Part shown: in pieces, positions 53,870 to 63,655 of the stretch | Layout: each line of letters opens with the position of its first letter | Numbering within the stretch: position 1 is the first letter of the stretch | Source: Neoceratodus forsteri | Taxonomy: Eukaryota > Chordata > Ceratodontiformes > Ceratodontidae | Assembly: GCA_016271365.2 (NCBI GenBank) | Contig: CM057456.1 | Coordinates: forward strand, 1,393,159,501-1,393,223,500 | Direction of reading: 5' to 3' | Length of the DNA: 64,000 bases | The notes under the pieces: generated by a model | Database searches by the model: none | What the model was told of the DNA's origin: nothing | Seen by the model: the letters and a program-made list of their open reading frames with translations, nothing else | Translations under genes and position numbers: made by a program

Positions 53870-55082
53870 AATACAGAAAATTAAAGAATTGGATATCATA
53901 GAAGAGTTGAGGAGTGCTTGGTCATCTCCAATGGTGATTGTAAATAAAAAAGAAGGGGTGTAAGAATCTGCCTTGATTTCAGGAAACTTAAGTGTCAGAA
54001 TTTGACAGGTATCCTATGCCCAGAATAGATGATTTGTTGGACAGACTGGGGAGTGCAAAGTATATCAGTACCCCCGATCTAGCCAAGGGTTGCTGGCAAA
54101 TCCCTTTAGCTAAAGAATCCAAAGACAAAACTGCTTTTGCCACTCCTGTTGGATTCTGTCAGTTCACCACCATGCTATTTGGTTTACATGGTGCACCCAC
54201 TACATTCCAGTGGTACATGGATGTAATGTTGTCCCCTCACACTGGTTATTGTGCTGCGTACCTGGATGATGTTGTGGTGTACAGTCCAGACTGGAAAAGC
54301 CACCTGGAACACCTACGATCAGTTATCCAAGCTATCAAAAATGCAGGTCTGGCTATTAATGCTACCAAATGTGCATTGCGCATGCAGAAAATCAGATATT
54401 TGGGCTATGTTTTGGGAAATAGAGAAGTCAAGCCTGAGGTTTCTAAGATAGAAGCTGTAGCTAACAGCCCTGTCGCTAAAATGAAGAAACATGTCAGGTA
54501 ATTTTTAGGGCTGGCTGGTTATTATCAGAGATTTGTCCCCAACTTTGCTGAGTTAGCTACTCCCCTCACAGAACTCACAAAAAAAAGGTACCCGAATAAG
54601 GTGAAATGGACCCTAAAGTGTGATGAAGCTTTTCAAGCCATTAAGGCTGCATTATGTTCAGCCCGTTTTAAGAAGCCCTGATTTTGAGAAACCATATTGT
54701 TACAAACAGATGCATCAGAGGTAGGCCTAGGTGCAGTCCTGAGTCAAAATGCAGATGGGACGGAACATCCTATTCTGTACATAAGTAGGAAGTTGCATGA
54801 CAGAGAGAAAAGGTACTCCACCGTTGAAAAGGAATGTTTAGCAGCATAGTGGGCCATGGAGTCCCTTAAGTTTTATTTGCTAGAAACTGACTTTGTACTT
54901 ATAACAGATCACAATCCTCTTTGTTGACTTAACCAAATGAAAGATAAAAATTCCAGAATCACAAGGTGGTACCTGGCACTGCAGCCATTTAAATTCAATG
55001 TGATACACAAATCTTGTAAAGAGAATAGCAATGCTGATTTTCTGTCAAGATCTGGATCAGGAATTGAGGGTTCTGAAGGTTG
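53870..55082 (+). pseudogene. Reverse transcriptase and RNase H of the Gypsy element
   Basis: The longest open part (53992-54501) reads FDRYPMPRIDDLLDRLGSAK, STPDLAKGCWQIPLAKESKD, FATPVGFCQFTTMLFGLHGA and the active site AAYLDDVVVYS, then HLEHLRSVIQAIKNAGLAIN and RYLGYVLGNREVKPE. After a stop comes FLGLAGYYQRFVPNFAELAT. RNase H follows: [28 protein letters not shown] and LITDHNPLC hold the D-E-D residues. It ends with NSNADFLSR before the polypurine tract. The RT YLDD is intact, but at least seven stops in the whole region make it non-functional. It lies after the integrase, the key feature of this element. Confidence 0.9.
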
Positions 55083-55255
55083 AAAAACAAATGTATGAGT
55101 TTAAACTTTACTGTTTGCTGTACTGTTATAGAAAAAAGGATACTGCACATGTGCTCAGTTCCTGAAAATTAGAAGCTAATGTTAGTAGAGAATTAAATAG
55201 AAAGTTTTGGAAACCTGTTTGATAAAACAGGTTCCCTCTTAAGGAGGGGGGTGTA

Positions 55256-56072
55256 TGTGACAGGGCTGAATAGGACCCTGTCCAAGTTGTTATGGAGAGT
55301 TTGAATGCAGGGATCTGTTCTGTTCTTTCCTTTCCTGTCTCTTGTCTGTTTGGTTGCGCAACTGAATTTTCCTGTGAGACCTAGGATTTGATCACCCTGA
55401 CAATCTAGCAGTTCTCTGCCTCTCACTGTCTCTTAGTCTTCCCTTGCTGTTTCTGTCTTTTCCTCCTGTGCATATCTGCTGGTATAAAAATATATGCAAA
55501 TCATTATGGGGAAATGTAACTGATACTGGGATCCCTTTGTTTAGACATTATATAGTGTCACGTGTAGCCTTTGTAAATGAGTCTCTGCCTCAAAAGTTTG
55601 TAATTCCGATACCTCTAAATAAAATATAGTGTTACTGTTGAAATGTACATAATTATAGTTTGAGATGATTGTAAAAAGCTATTGGGAACTTAAGGGGTTA
55701 ACCTGAGAGCAGTTTTTAAAAAAAAAATCCAGAAAAGCTGTGGAGAAGGGGCCTCAGTTCTGGGACATTGTGTTCTGGCTGCACCTGCCTGACACTTACA
55801 AGAACATTTTAGAAAAAAAACAGGATGCTTGTTAAGGAGGGGGGTTGCAAGGACTTATAAAACAGAGGTGCAATTTCTTGCAAGAGACACAGGGACACAC
55901 AGAGATTGAAGGAAAACTCAGATGGAGCTTCTCTGTTTATTCTGCCTTTGTAAATATTTATTCTGAACAATTTTTTTTTTTTATGTTACTGCTAGTACCA
56001 TTAAACATTTTTTGCGAATTCTACAACTGCTCCTGGTTTTTCCTATGCTTCCTGACCTTTGCCTCAATGACA
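55256..56072 (+). mobile_element. 3' LTR of the Gmr1-like element
   Basis: The LTR starts tgtgacagggctgaatagga and ends gcctcaatgaca, directly after the polypurine tract. It aligns with the solo LTR at 17920-18624. A 65-bp LINE tail is inserted at 55559-55623. It carries cttataaaacag (55853-55864), a TATA-like start, and attaaacat near its end. The bases after it (cgaccccacagcac) are 77-bp satellite. Confidence 0.92.
55550..55632 (+). mobile_element. 65-bp LINE tail insertion in the LTR, 9-bp target duplication
   Basis: The insert (55559-55623) is absent from the solo LTR. It reads tagcctttgtaaatgagtct, gcctcaaaagtttgtaattc, and ends ctctaaataaaa, the tail of the LINE family at 1-1110. It is flanked by atatagtgt (55550-55558 and 55624-55632). 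Confidence 0.85.
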
Positions 56073-56423
56073 CGACCCCACAGCACAGGTCTGTTCTATA
56101 GTACTGAAATGCTGTTCTCTCTGTATCCACCCCACACCAGTATCAGTGACGACCCCACCACAGGTCTGTTCTGTAGTACTGCAATGCTGTTCTTTCTGTA
56201 TCCACCCCACACAAATATCAGTGATGACCCCACAGCACAAGTCTGTTCTATAGTACTGAAATATTTTTCTCTCTGTATCCATCCCACACCAGTATCAGTG
56301 ATGACCCCACAGCGCTGGTCTGTTCTATGGTACTGAAATATTGTTCTCTCTTTATCCACCCCACACCAGTATCAGTGATGACCCCATAGCACAGGTCTGT
56401 TCTATAGTAATGAAATGCTGATC
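56073..56423 (+). repeat. 77-bp satellite, left block
   Basis: Units contain caggtctgttctatagtact, gaaatattgttctctctgta, tccaccccacaccagtatca and gtgatgaccccacag. The ggtctg element lies at 56088, 56163, 56240, 56317 and 56394, i.e. a period of 75-77 bp, about 4.5 units. The block runs from the Gypsy LTR end to the DIRS left end. Confidence 0.95.
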
Positions 56424-56430
56424 TTACTTT

Positions 56431-56583
56431 GAGTGGGAGCTCCTGCAGCAGGCTATTACCATAAGGACTGCGGCACCAGGCACTAGGACCCCAAGGAAAC
56501 CTTCTAGTTAGCAGTTTTCAGTGGGGACCGCCCCCGACACTGGCTCCGCCTCGATGTCGGCCAGTGGTATATCAGTAGGCAGT
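56431..56583 (+). repeat. DIRS left inverted terminal repeat
   Basis: gggagctcctgcagcaggct, attacc, then caggcactaggaccccaagg are the reverse complement, with differences, of ccttggggtcctagtgcctg and ggtaatagcctgttgcaaga in the right repeat. Similarity continues through gtggtatatcag (left, about 56563) and ctgatataccg (right, 62440). Confidence 0.85.
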
Positions 56584-56724
56584 TCTTTTCTCGCCGCAGA
56601 CCCATCCACTTCAGCTCTTCAGTTGCCTTCTAGAACTATCCTTGCGTTTTCAGCGAATATTGGTATCATTTTCTTCTTTTTTTCGTCGAAAGGTCCATTT
56701 TTTGTTTGTTTTGTGCTCATTGGC

Positions 56725-58930
56725 ATGTCTTCTTCACCCTCTTTGGTTTCTTCTTCTTCTGAGAAGAAGAAGACCAAGTGTGCCTGCAGTCACCAGAGAG
56801 GATGAGCACTAGGCCTGTGTCTTCTGTCTGGGGCCCGGCCACAACACCAAGGCCTGCTCCATCTGCAGAGGCTTTACCGGATGGACTCATATTCACCGCC
56901 TTAATGCACTAAAAGCCCACATTTTAGAACAGCAACTGGCCATTATGCAGGGCTCACCAGCCGAGAAGTCTGCCTCTTCTTCTCATTCCTCAAAGCACAA
57001 GGACAAGAAAAAGGACACGGACCAATGTAAGTCCCATTAAAAGGACCGAGGTAGGTCTAAGGGGCGTTCGCGCTCCCGGTCCCCACACCACAGAAAGACA
57101 ACATTGGGTTCCAACTCCGGAGGCTCTGATCATTCCTCCCACCATTCTTGGCACTCTTCTGGGCTGCAGGACTCCTTCACTCCCACCAAAACCCCGACTT
57201 CGGGGAGTGGAAAGCAGGACTCGTGTACTTCTACACTGGCCTTGAGTACCCTGAAAGTGAAGGCCACACCACTGTGGTCACCCTCCTCCTCAGGGGTCGG
57301 GACCTCCTCATTGTCTTCCACGGGGACCTCGGTCCTGTCGCACAAGGTCCCAACGGTCTCTCTCGGGGCTTCGGGTAAGACTACAGAGCACCGGGATTGG
57401 GAGTTGGTCTCTAAACCGACCTTGGCTCACCACACCTTTGTCTCCCAGATGCGTATGGCCAAACCGATGACAGTCCACAAGGCACACAGCTCCAGACCAT
57501 TGACAGTACTAGCCAAGGGACATGTGTTGGACAAATCTCCACTGGACCTCGATAGCTCACCGGTCTATAGGGCTTCTACACCCCTCGATCAAGGGGATCG
57601 ATCTACTCCCTCTCCCAGGGACCCACCAGACCTTACTTCTTCCCCTATTGCTCCACCCATGCTGGATGGTCAAACACCTCGCCCCCTGGCAGGGTCAGTT
57701 GTTCCTCAGTTCTCAAAAGTGGAACTGACAAAACTTTTTCAGTTTTGGTGGAGCCACATGAAACAAGACGTTCTTCCACCACAGCCGGATGCTAACCCAA
57801 CTCCAGATACAGACAAGGACCAAGGTCGGGGAGGCAAAGCCTCCTCACCTGCCCCTAAATCTAAGTCACACTCACAGAGCCATACCAACTCCCATGGTAC
57901 GACTTTACATAGAGAACGGCATCACTGGCGTTGCTGCCCTTTGCCAAGCACTTACCGCCATCACTCCTCCGGCCGCAGGCAGTCAGATAACCAACATAGG
58001 TCGGATAGCCATCATCGGCGTTCCACCAGCCATTGATGGTCCTACAGCCATCAACGGTCTTTCTCAGATTCTAGATGTGCTTCCTTTTCTTTTAGGGTCA
58101 TGGTTTGGATTCCAACACATCGGGTTCCAACCATTCTCCTTCGCGAGAAAGACATGTGTCCTCAGACGAGAAGGACATCCTTAGATCACCTCTTGACGAT
58201 CCTACTTTTATGGATGTAATGAGGCATATTCAGACCTCCAATGGATGGGAGACTGAGGATCTGGGCCCAGAGTGCCTGAAATTGGCCAAGTACCTGAGGC
58301 AGAAGGAGCCAAAGCCCTCTGTCATCCCTCCTTTAGTGGATGCATTCCAAGATCTCACCCTCATCACTTGGAAGCATCCCTGTACCACTCTGGCAATCTC
58401 TAAAAAGTCGGACAGGCTGTACCAGGTGCCGAGGGATGAGTCCTTTTTGCTGAATCACCCTCAGGTGGACTCAGTGGTTATCACGGCTACTCATGACAAG
58501 TTGAAGAAGCCAAGACACCTCAGTTCACAGCCTCCTGACGTAGAGTCCAGATTTCTAGACCAGGTGGGCAAGAAAGTGTATTCTGCCTCCACCTGTTCTA
58601 TCAGATCATTGAACTTTCTCACACATGTGGTCCAGTACCAGAATGCGATGTGGGAGAAAGGCTTAGAGGTTGCTCAGGCCTTGCCAGACTCGACTCAGAA
58701 AACTGAGCTCCTGGATATTCTTAAGTCAGGATTGAACATAGGCACTCATGTCCTGAGAGCCTCGTACAACACTGCAGACAGAGCTTCTGTGGCAGTGGCA
58801 TCCGGCGTTTGCCTTAGACGTCACGCCTGGCTCAGAGTCTCTAGATTCTCCCAGGATCTGCAGTCTGGGATCCTGAACCTTCCCTTCCAGGTTCCTTTCT
58901 CTTTGGGGAAGAGATGGAGAAACTGATCTC
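56725..58930 (+). pseudogene. DIRS gag, two large open parts
   Basis: The cysteine-rich start (56760-56930, shifting frames) includes KKTKCACSHQRG and CVFCLGPGHNTKACSICRGF-like wording in which two bases are damaged. A 310-codon open frame (57104-58036) is serine/threonine/proline-rich with a basic HSQSHTNSH end. A second, 273-codon frame (58105-58926) is the folded core: ILRSPLDDPTFMDVMRHIQT, KPSVIPPLVDAFQDLTLITW, SVVITATHDKLKKPRHLSSQ and SIRSLNFLTHVVQYQNAMWE. This last part is the best preserved DIRS gag in the window and identifies the fragments at 30219 and 31187. Gag is thought to package the RNA. A frame break separates the two halves. Confidence 0.82.
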
Positions 58931-59379
58931 TCATCTCCAGGAGTCCAGGAAATCTATCTGGTCCATCCGAAAGATGTATAAGGGGGACCAGAAGCCTTTT
59001 TGCTAATGGCCCTTTTGAAAGCCCTCAGAGCAAAACACACACAACCAGTTCCAGCAGAAGGGAGGCTTCAAGAGGAAAACACCAACCCAAACCCCTGGGA
59101 GCTCTGCCTCTAGAGGCCCCAAGACCTCCCAGCCCTTCTCTGCCTGTTACAGGATCTGCCCAATGACTCGCTACCTGCTCCCTCCACCTCCAGCGGAGGC
59201 CATGGGGGAGGCAGTTGGGGATCGCTTCTCCCTCTATCTAGAGGGCTGAAGCAGCATTACCACAGACCTCTGGGTGTTGGATCTAATCAGGAGAGGTCAT
59301 ACTCTAAAGTCCCTTCAGATCCTTCTGGACAAACCACCAGGGTCCTTCCATTATCCTCCTTCTCACATGCCCCTTATAG

Positions 59380-60205
59380 AAGGCTCCAGAAGCAAATGAT
59401 ACAAGGAGAGATCGAGGACCTTCTGCAGAAATGGGCGATGGAGCCGGTCCCCCCGGACCAACAAGGACAGGGTTATTGCCCTCATTTTTTCTGATCCAAT
59501 AAAAAAGACCGGTGACCTTCGGCCCATTTTGTATCTCAGTTCTCTAAACCTCTTTATATACTACAAGCAGTTCAGCATGGTAACTCTGCCGGGCCTCATT
59601 CCCCTCTTGCACCAAGGGGACTGGCTCTGTTCCCTGGATATGCAGGATGCCTTCCTGCACATAAGGGTCTTTCCTCCCCATCAGAAGTTTCTGAGGTTCC
59701 ACTTCCGAGGGAGGCATTACCAGTTTTGAGCCTTACCATTCAGCCTCTCCTCCACTCCTTGAGTCTTCATCAAGTGTCTAGCGGTGGTGGCTGCGGCTGT
59801 CTGACGCCAGGGCCATTACATCTTCCCCTACCTAGACAACTGGCTCCTGGCAGCTCCTTGCAGAACTCAGCTGCTTTGCACTCTCGGAGACACCTTTACA
59901 CTCTTCCAAGAGCTGGGGATCACCCTGAACCTTCCAAAGTCATCCCCATGGCCCAGCCAGTGACTCCTTTTCATCGGAGCAGTCCTGGACACAGTTCAGG
60001 GCATGGCCTTCCACCTAGAAGACAGGGGAGATTGCCTAAGGAGTTTAGACCAGATGGTATCCGTGGCTTCCCAGGTCACAGCCAGGACCTTCCTCAGACT
60101 TCTGAAGCACATGGCGGTGGCCATTCCCTTGGCCTGCCTCCACATGAGAGTTCCCCAGTGGATGCTCAGGGTGCAGTGGGACCAGAGGTCAGACAACCTT
60201 GACCA
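59380..60205 (+). pseudogene. DIRS reverse transcriptase
   Basis: Readable blocks are VLPHFF (59472), LSSLNLFIYYKQFSM, GDWLCSLDMQDAFLHIRVFP, KFLRFHFRGRHYQF (to 59727), then in shifted frames the active site FPYLDNWLLAAP (about 59826), LGITLNLPKSSPWPS and VLDTVQGMAFHLED. YLDNW with LDMQDA..H is the DIRS-type RT signature. Stops at 59727 and beyond, and shifts at about 59730 and 59990. It would copy element RNA to cDNA. Confidence 0.85.
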
Positions 60206-61110
60206 GCCAGTCAGGATCTCCGACCCAGTCCAGAGGACTCTTTCCTGGTGGTAAGACCCCGCCACTGTGGTACAAGGTTCCCCTTCTGGCAGGAGCCCCC
60301 GAGACAGATTTTGACTATAGATGCCTCCGGTCTCAGTTGGGATGCTCATCTGGAGAGCAGACAGACCCAGTGGACCTGGTCTCCAGACAAGCAAATGCTC
60401 CACATCAATATTCTAGAGATGCTAGTGGTCTTGAAAGCCTTGCAGGTGTTTCAGACGGAGCTTTCACCAGGCTGTCTTCTCATCCAGACGGACTGCATGT
60501 TGGTAGTGCTTTACGTCAACAAGCAAGGGGTCACATATTCCTACCCCCTTTTCCAGGAGAAGATGAGGGTTTGGTATTTGGGCACTGGAACATCGCCTAG
60601 ACCTTACCACTGTTCATGTCCCAGGTGTCCAAAATGTCTTGGCCGACAGCCTAAGTCGGTCTCGGTCCAAGGCTCATGAGTGGGAGCTCCTTCACTTGGT
60701 AGCAGATTAACTATTTGACAGATGAGGCCACCCAGAGTTGGACCTCTTTGCATCTCCACTCAACGCCAAACTGCCCAGTTTCTGCTCACTAGAACACGTG
60801 CCTGGTGTTTTCTGGCCAGATGCTTTGTCCCTGTGTTGGACAGGGAGGTTTCTGTATGTCTTTCCTCCCTTTCCCATTCTTCAGAGGGTTCCCCTGAAGT
60901 TGCAGGCCGAAGAAGCAGAGATGATTCTCATCGCTCCCTATTGCCCTCGACAGATTTGGTTCCCACTATTTCAGCAGCTAGCAGCGGACCTACAATACAG
61001 CTGCCGCTAGGCTCGCACTTGCTATCACAGAATCAGGGAACCCTGGTCCAGCTGGATCTCAAATCCCTGCATCTTCATGCCTGGCTCCTGCAGACTTAGT
61101 CAAATCTGGG
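60205..61110 (+). pseudogene. DIRS RNase H and methylase-like region
   Basis: RNase H: LTIDASGLSWDAHLE (60312), HINILEMLVVLKALQ (60401) and LIQTDCMLVVLYVNKQG (60482) carry the D, E and D residues. The next region, LDLFASPLNAKLPSFCSLEH (60738), VFWPDALSLCW, FLYVFPPFPILQRV (60850) and MILIAPYCPRQIWFPLFQQL, corresponds to the N6-adenine-methylase-like domain that DIRS1 elements carry between RNase H and recombinase. FPPFP stands where a DPPY-type motif would be, so activity is unlikely. Its role in the family is unknown. Confidence 0.75.
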
Positions 61111-61119
61111 TATGGGATT

Positions 61120-62221
61120 TCCTAGGAGGTGGGAGACGTTCTCATCGCAGCAAGAAAGCCCTCAACTAGATGCATGTATGCCACGAAGTGGAAAAGATAT
61201 TGCCTGTGGGCTTCACCCCGTCACTTGGACCCTCTTACCTGTCCAGTGAACTTGATATTAGAGTATCTCCTCTCCTCATTAAATCAAGGCTTGAGTTACT
61301 CCTCCATTAAGGCGCATCTTTCCACAATTTCGGCTTATCACATACTTATGGAAGGGAAAACCCTCGCCCAACTGAACGTGTCCCGTACGTTTTTGCGGGG
61401 CATACTACATATTAAGCCTCCAATCAGAGATCCTGTACTACCCTGGGATCTCCTCTTTATGCTCGAAAAACTTACTCTTCCCCTGTTTGAGTCTGCCGCA
61501 GAAGGTGAGCTTCACTTCCTTTCTTGGAAAGCGTTATTTTTAGTTGCTGTTACTTCTGCTCTGAGAGTTTCCAAGCTTCAGGCCCTGATATGTAAAGAAC
61601 CTTATTTAGTTTTCCACAAAGACATAGTGTCCTTACATACTAACCCTAAGTTTTTGCCCAAGGTAGTGTCCGAGCTCTCACTAAATCAGGACATTAACCT
61701 TCTGGTGTACTACCCTAATCACTCGATTTGAAGGGGAAGCAATTCTGCACACATGGGATGTCCACAGGGTGCTACGATATTACCGTAACCGCACTGCTCC
61801 ACACTGTAAGATGGATCAGTTGCTTGTGGCCTTCGAGCCCCACTGTCAAGGTGCTTTGGTGTGTAAGCAGACATTATCCAAGTGGCTGGTAAATTGCATT
61901 GTTTTCTGTTACAACAAGTACAGCAAACCCCTTCCAGGCTCGGTAAGGGGTCGTTCCACCAGGGAAATGGCTACTTCCTTTGCATCGATGCGTACTGTCT
62001 CCATTGCAGACATCTGCACAGCGGCTACCTGGAGCTCAGTGCATAATTTCATTAAGCACTACAGCTTGGACATTGCCTCTAGGGAGAAGGGCAGATTTTG
62101 GCCTGGCGGTCCTTCAAGGCCTCCTCTCCTAATGCCTCCTTATGGCTATCGCACTTCAGCCTCCTCCAGGACATACTTTACTCCTTTTCCAGGACTGCTT
62201 GGGACTCAGTCCTTATGGTAA
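61120..62221 (+). pseudogene. DIRS tyrosine recombinase, frameshifted
   Basis: The first half (61129-61731) has the N-terminal SAM-like part (KWKRYCLWASPRHL, SSIKAHLSTISAYHI) and the first catalytic arginine in TSALRVSKLQAL (61553). A stop at 61730 and a frame change lead to 61769-62221: VHRVLRYYRNRT, KQTLSKWLV, then GRSTREMATSFASM. In this family the HxxR motif is expected here (H-S-T-R). The codon at 61952-61954 is cgt, so the histidine is replaced by arginine. AATWSSVHNFIKHYSLDI supplies the W and the nucleophile tyrosine. The enzyme would integrate circular cDNA; this copy has lost one catalytic residue and the frame. Confidence 0.85.
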
Positions 62222-62335
62222 TAGCCTGCTGCTCGAGTAACATAGTACAGTTACATAAGAACTTACCATCACAGTAGATCTTCGAGAGGAGCTCTTGTAG
62301 CAGGCACTGCTCTACCTCCCTCCTTCCCCCTGGTG
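62205..62335 (+). repeat. DIRS internal complementary region
   Basis: agtccttatggtaatagcct (62213-62232) is the complement of the left repeat's outer part (56451 region). aacttaccatcacagtagat and cttcgagaggagctcttgta (62262-62308) are the complement of the element's right end (62550-62597). Joining both ends in one internal site is the diagnostic feature of DIRS1-type elements, used in templating the circular intermediate. Confidence 0.85.
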
Positions 62336-62431
62336 AGCCGCTGCACTTTTTGTTTTATGGCAAGCTTCCACCTGGTCTGTCTGCTGGCCTTACCAAGGGG
62401 TCTCCGGCAGGTGAACTGAGGTGGGGCTGGG

Positions 62432-62608
62432 GACTGCCCCTGATATACCGTCAGCCGACGTCAGGGTGGAGCCGGCATCGGAGACTGTTAGCTATAAGGA
62501 TTCCTTGGGGTCCTAGTGCCTGGCGGCATAATCGTTACGGTAATAGCCTGTTGCAAGAGCTCCTCTTGAAGATCTACTGTTACGGTGAGTTCTAACTTAA
62601 CTGTACTT
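62432..62608 (-). repeat. DIRS right inverted terminal repeat and right end
   Basis: ctgatataccgtcagccgac, ccttggggtcctagtgcctg and ggtaatagcctgttgcaaga pair with the left repeat. Beyond the repeat, agatctactgttacggtgag and the following 25 bases form the right end, matched by the internal complementary region. Satellite starts at about 62609. Confidence 0.85.
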
Positions 62609-63655
62609 TCTCTCTGTATCCACCCCACACCAGTATCGGTGACAACCCCATAGTACAGATCTGTTCTATAGTACTGAAATATTGTTCTCGCTGTATCCAC
62701 CCCACATCAGAATCAGTGACGACCACATAGAACAGATCTTTTCTGTAGTACTGAAATATTGTTCTCTCTCTATGCACACCACATCAGTATCAGTGATGAC
62801 CCCACAGCACAGGTCTGTTCTATAGTACTGAAATGCTGTTCTCTCTGTATCCACCCACCACACACCAGTATCCATGATAATCCCACAGCACAGGTCTGTT
62901 CTATAGTACTGAAATATTGTTCTCTCTCTCTATGCACCCCACATCAGTATCAGCGATGCCCCCACAGCACAGATCTGTTCTATAGTACTGAAATATTGTT
63001 CTCTCTCTCTCTCTGTATCCACCCACCCCACACCAGTATCTGTGATGACCCCACAGCACAGGTCTGTTCTATAGTACTGAAATATTGTTGTCACTGTATC
63101 CACCCCATGCCAGTTTCAGTGACGACCCCACAGCACAGGTCTGTTCTATAGTACTGAAATGCTGTTCTCTCTGTATCCACCCCACACTAGTATCAGTGAT
63201 GACCCCACAACACAGGTCTGTTCTGTAGTACTGAAATGTTGTTTTCTCCTTATCCACCCCACACCAGTATCAGTGATGACCCCATAGCACAGGTCTGTTC
63301 TACAGTACTGAAATATTGTTCTCTCTTAACCACCCCACACCAGTATCAGTGATGACCCCACAACACAGGTATGCTCAATAGTACTGAAATGCAGTTCTCT
63401 CTGTATCCGCCCTACACCAGTATCCGTGACAATCCCACAGAACAGGTCTGTTCTATAGTACTGAAATATTGTTCTCTCTGTATCCATCCCACACCAGTAT
63501 CAGTGACGACTCCACAGCCAGATCAGTTCTATAGTACCAAAATATTGTTCTCTCTGTATCCACCCCACAGCAGTATCAGTGACGACCCCACAGCACAGGT
63601 CCATTCTATAGTACTGAAATATTGTTCTCTCTGTGTCCACCCACCCCACACTGTG
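62609..63655 (+). repeat. 77-bp satellite, right block
   Basis: About 13 units of the same satellite as 56073-56423, with the same caggtctgttctatagtact and tccaccccacaccagtatca parts. A few units have extra tctc or accc steps. The ggtctg or gatctg element recurs about every 77-80 bp from 62658 to about 63598. Confidence 0.95.

Larger units (their letters stand above)
51310..56072 (+). mobile_element. Ty3/Gypsy element of the Gmr1 type (integrase before RT), 5'-truncated
   Basis: The order on the + strand is gag with SCAN-like domain and zinc knuckle (51318-51800), aspartic protease (51800-52170), integrase (52508-53778), RT and RNase H (53870-55082), polypurine tract (aaggagggggg, 55241-55251) and 3' LTR (55256-56072). 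Standard Gypsy elements have integrase last. The protease-integrase-RT-RNase H order is known for Gmr1-like elements of deuterostomes, which are also the presumed source of the SCAN domain of vertebrate zinc-finger proteins. The 5' LTR and gag start are missing. The LTR ends in tgaca and abuts the 77-bp satellite. Many stops show decay. A solo LTR of the same family lies at 17920-18624. Confidence 0.88.
56424..62608 (+). mobile_element. DIRS-type tyrosine-recombinase retrotransposon, nearly complete
   Basis: The 6.2-kb element has inverted terminal repeats (about 56431-56583 and 62432-62570), an internal complementary region (62205-62335), gag, RT/RNase H, a methylase-like segment and a tyrosine recombinase, all on the + strand and in the order of DIRS1. 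Satellite sequence lies directly on both sides with no target duplication, as expected for integration by a tyrosine recombinase through a circular intermediate. All coding parts carry stops or shifts. DIRS elements are especially abundant in amphibians. Confidence 0.93.

Noticed and set aside
62609..63655. Coding repeats (ORFs of 60-165 codons with repeating peptides)
   Set aside because: The ORFs follow the 77-bp satellite in several frames and on both strands. The period is not a multiple of three.
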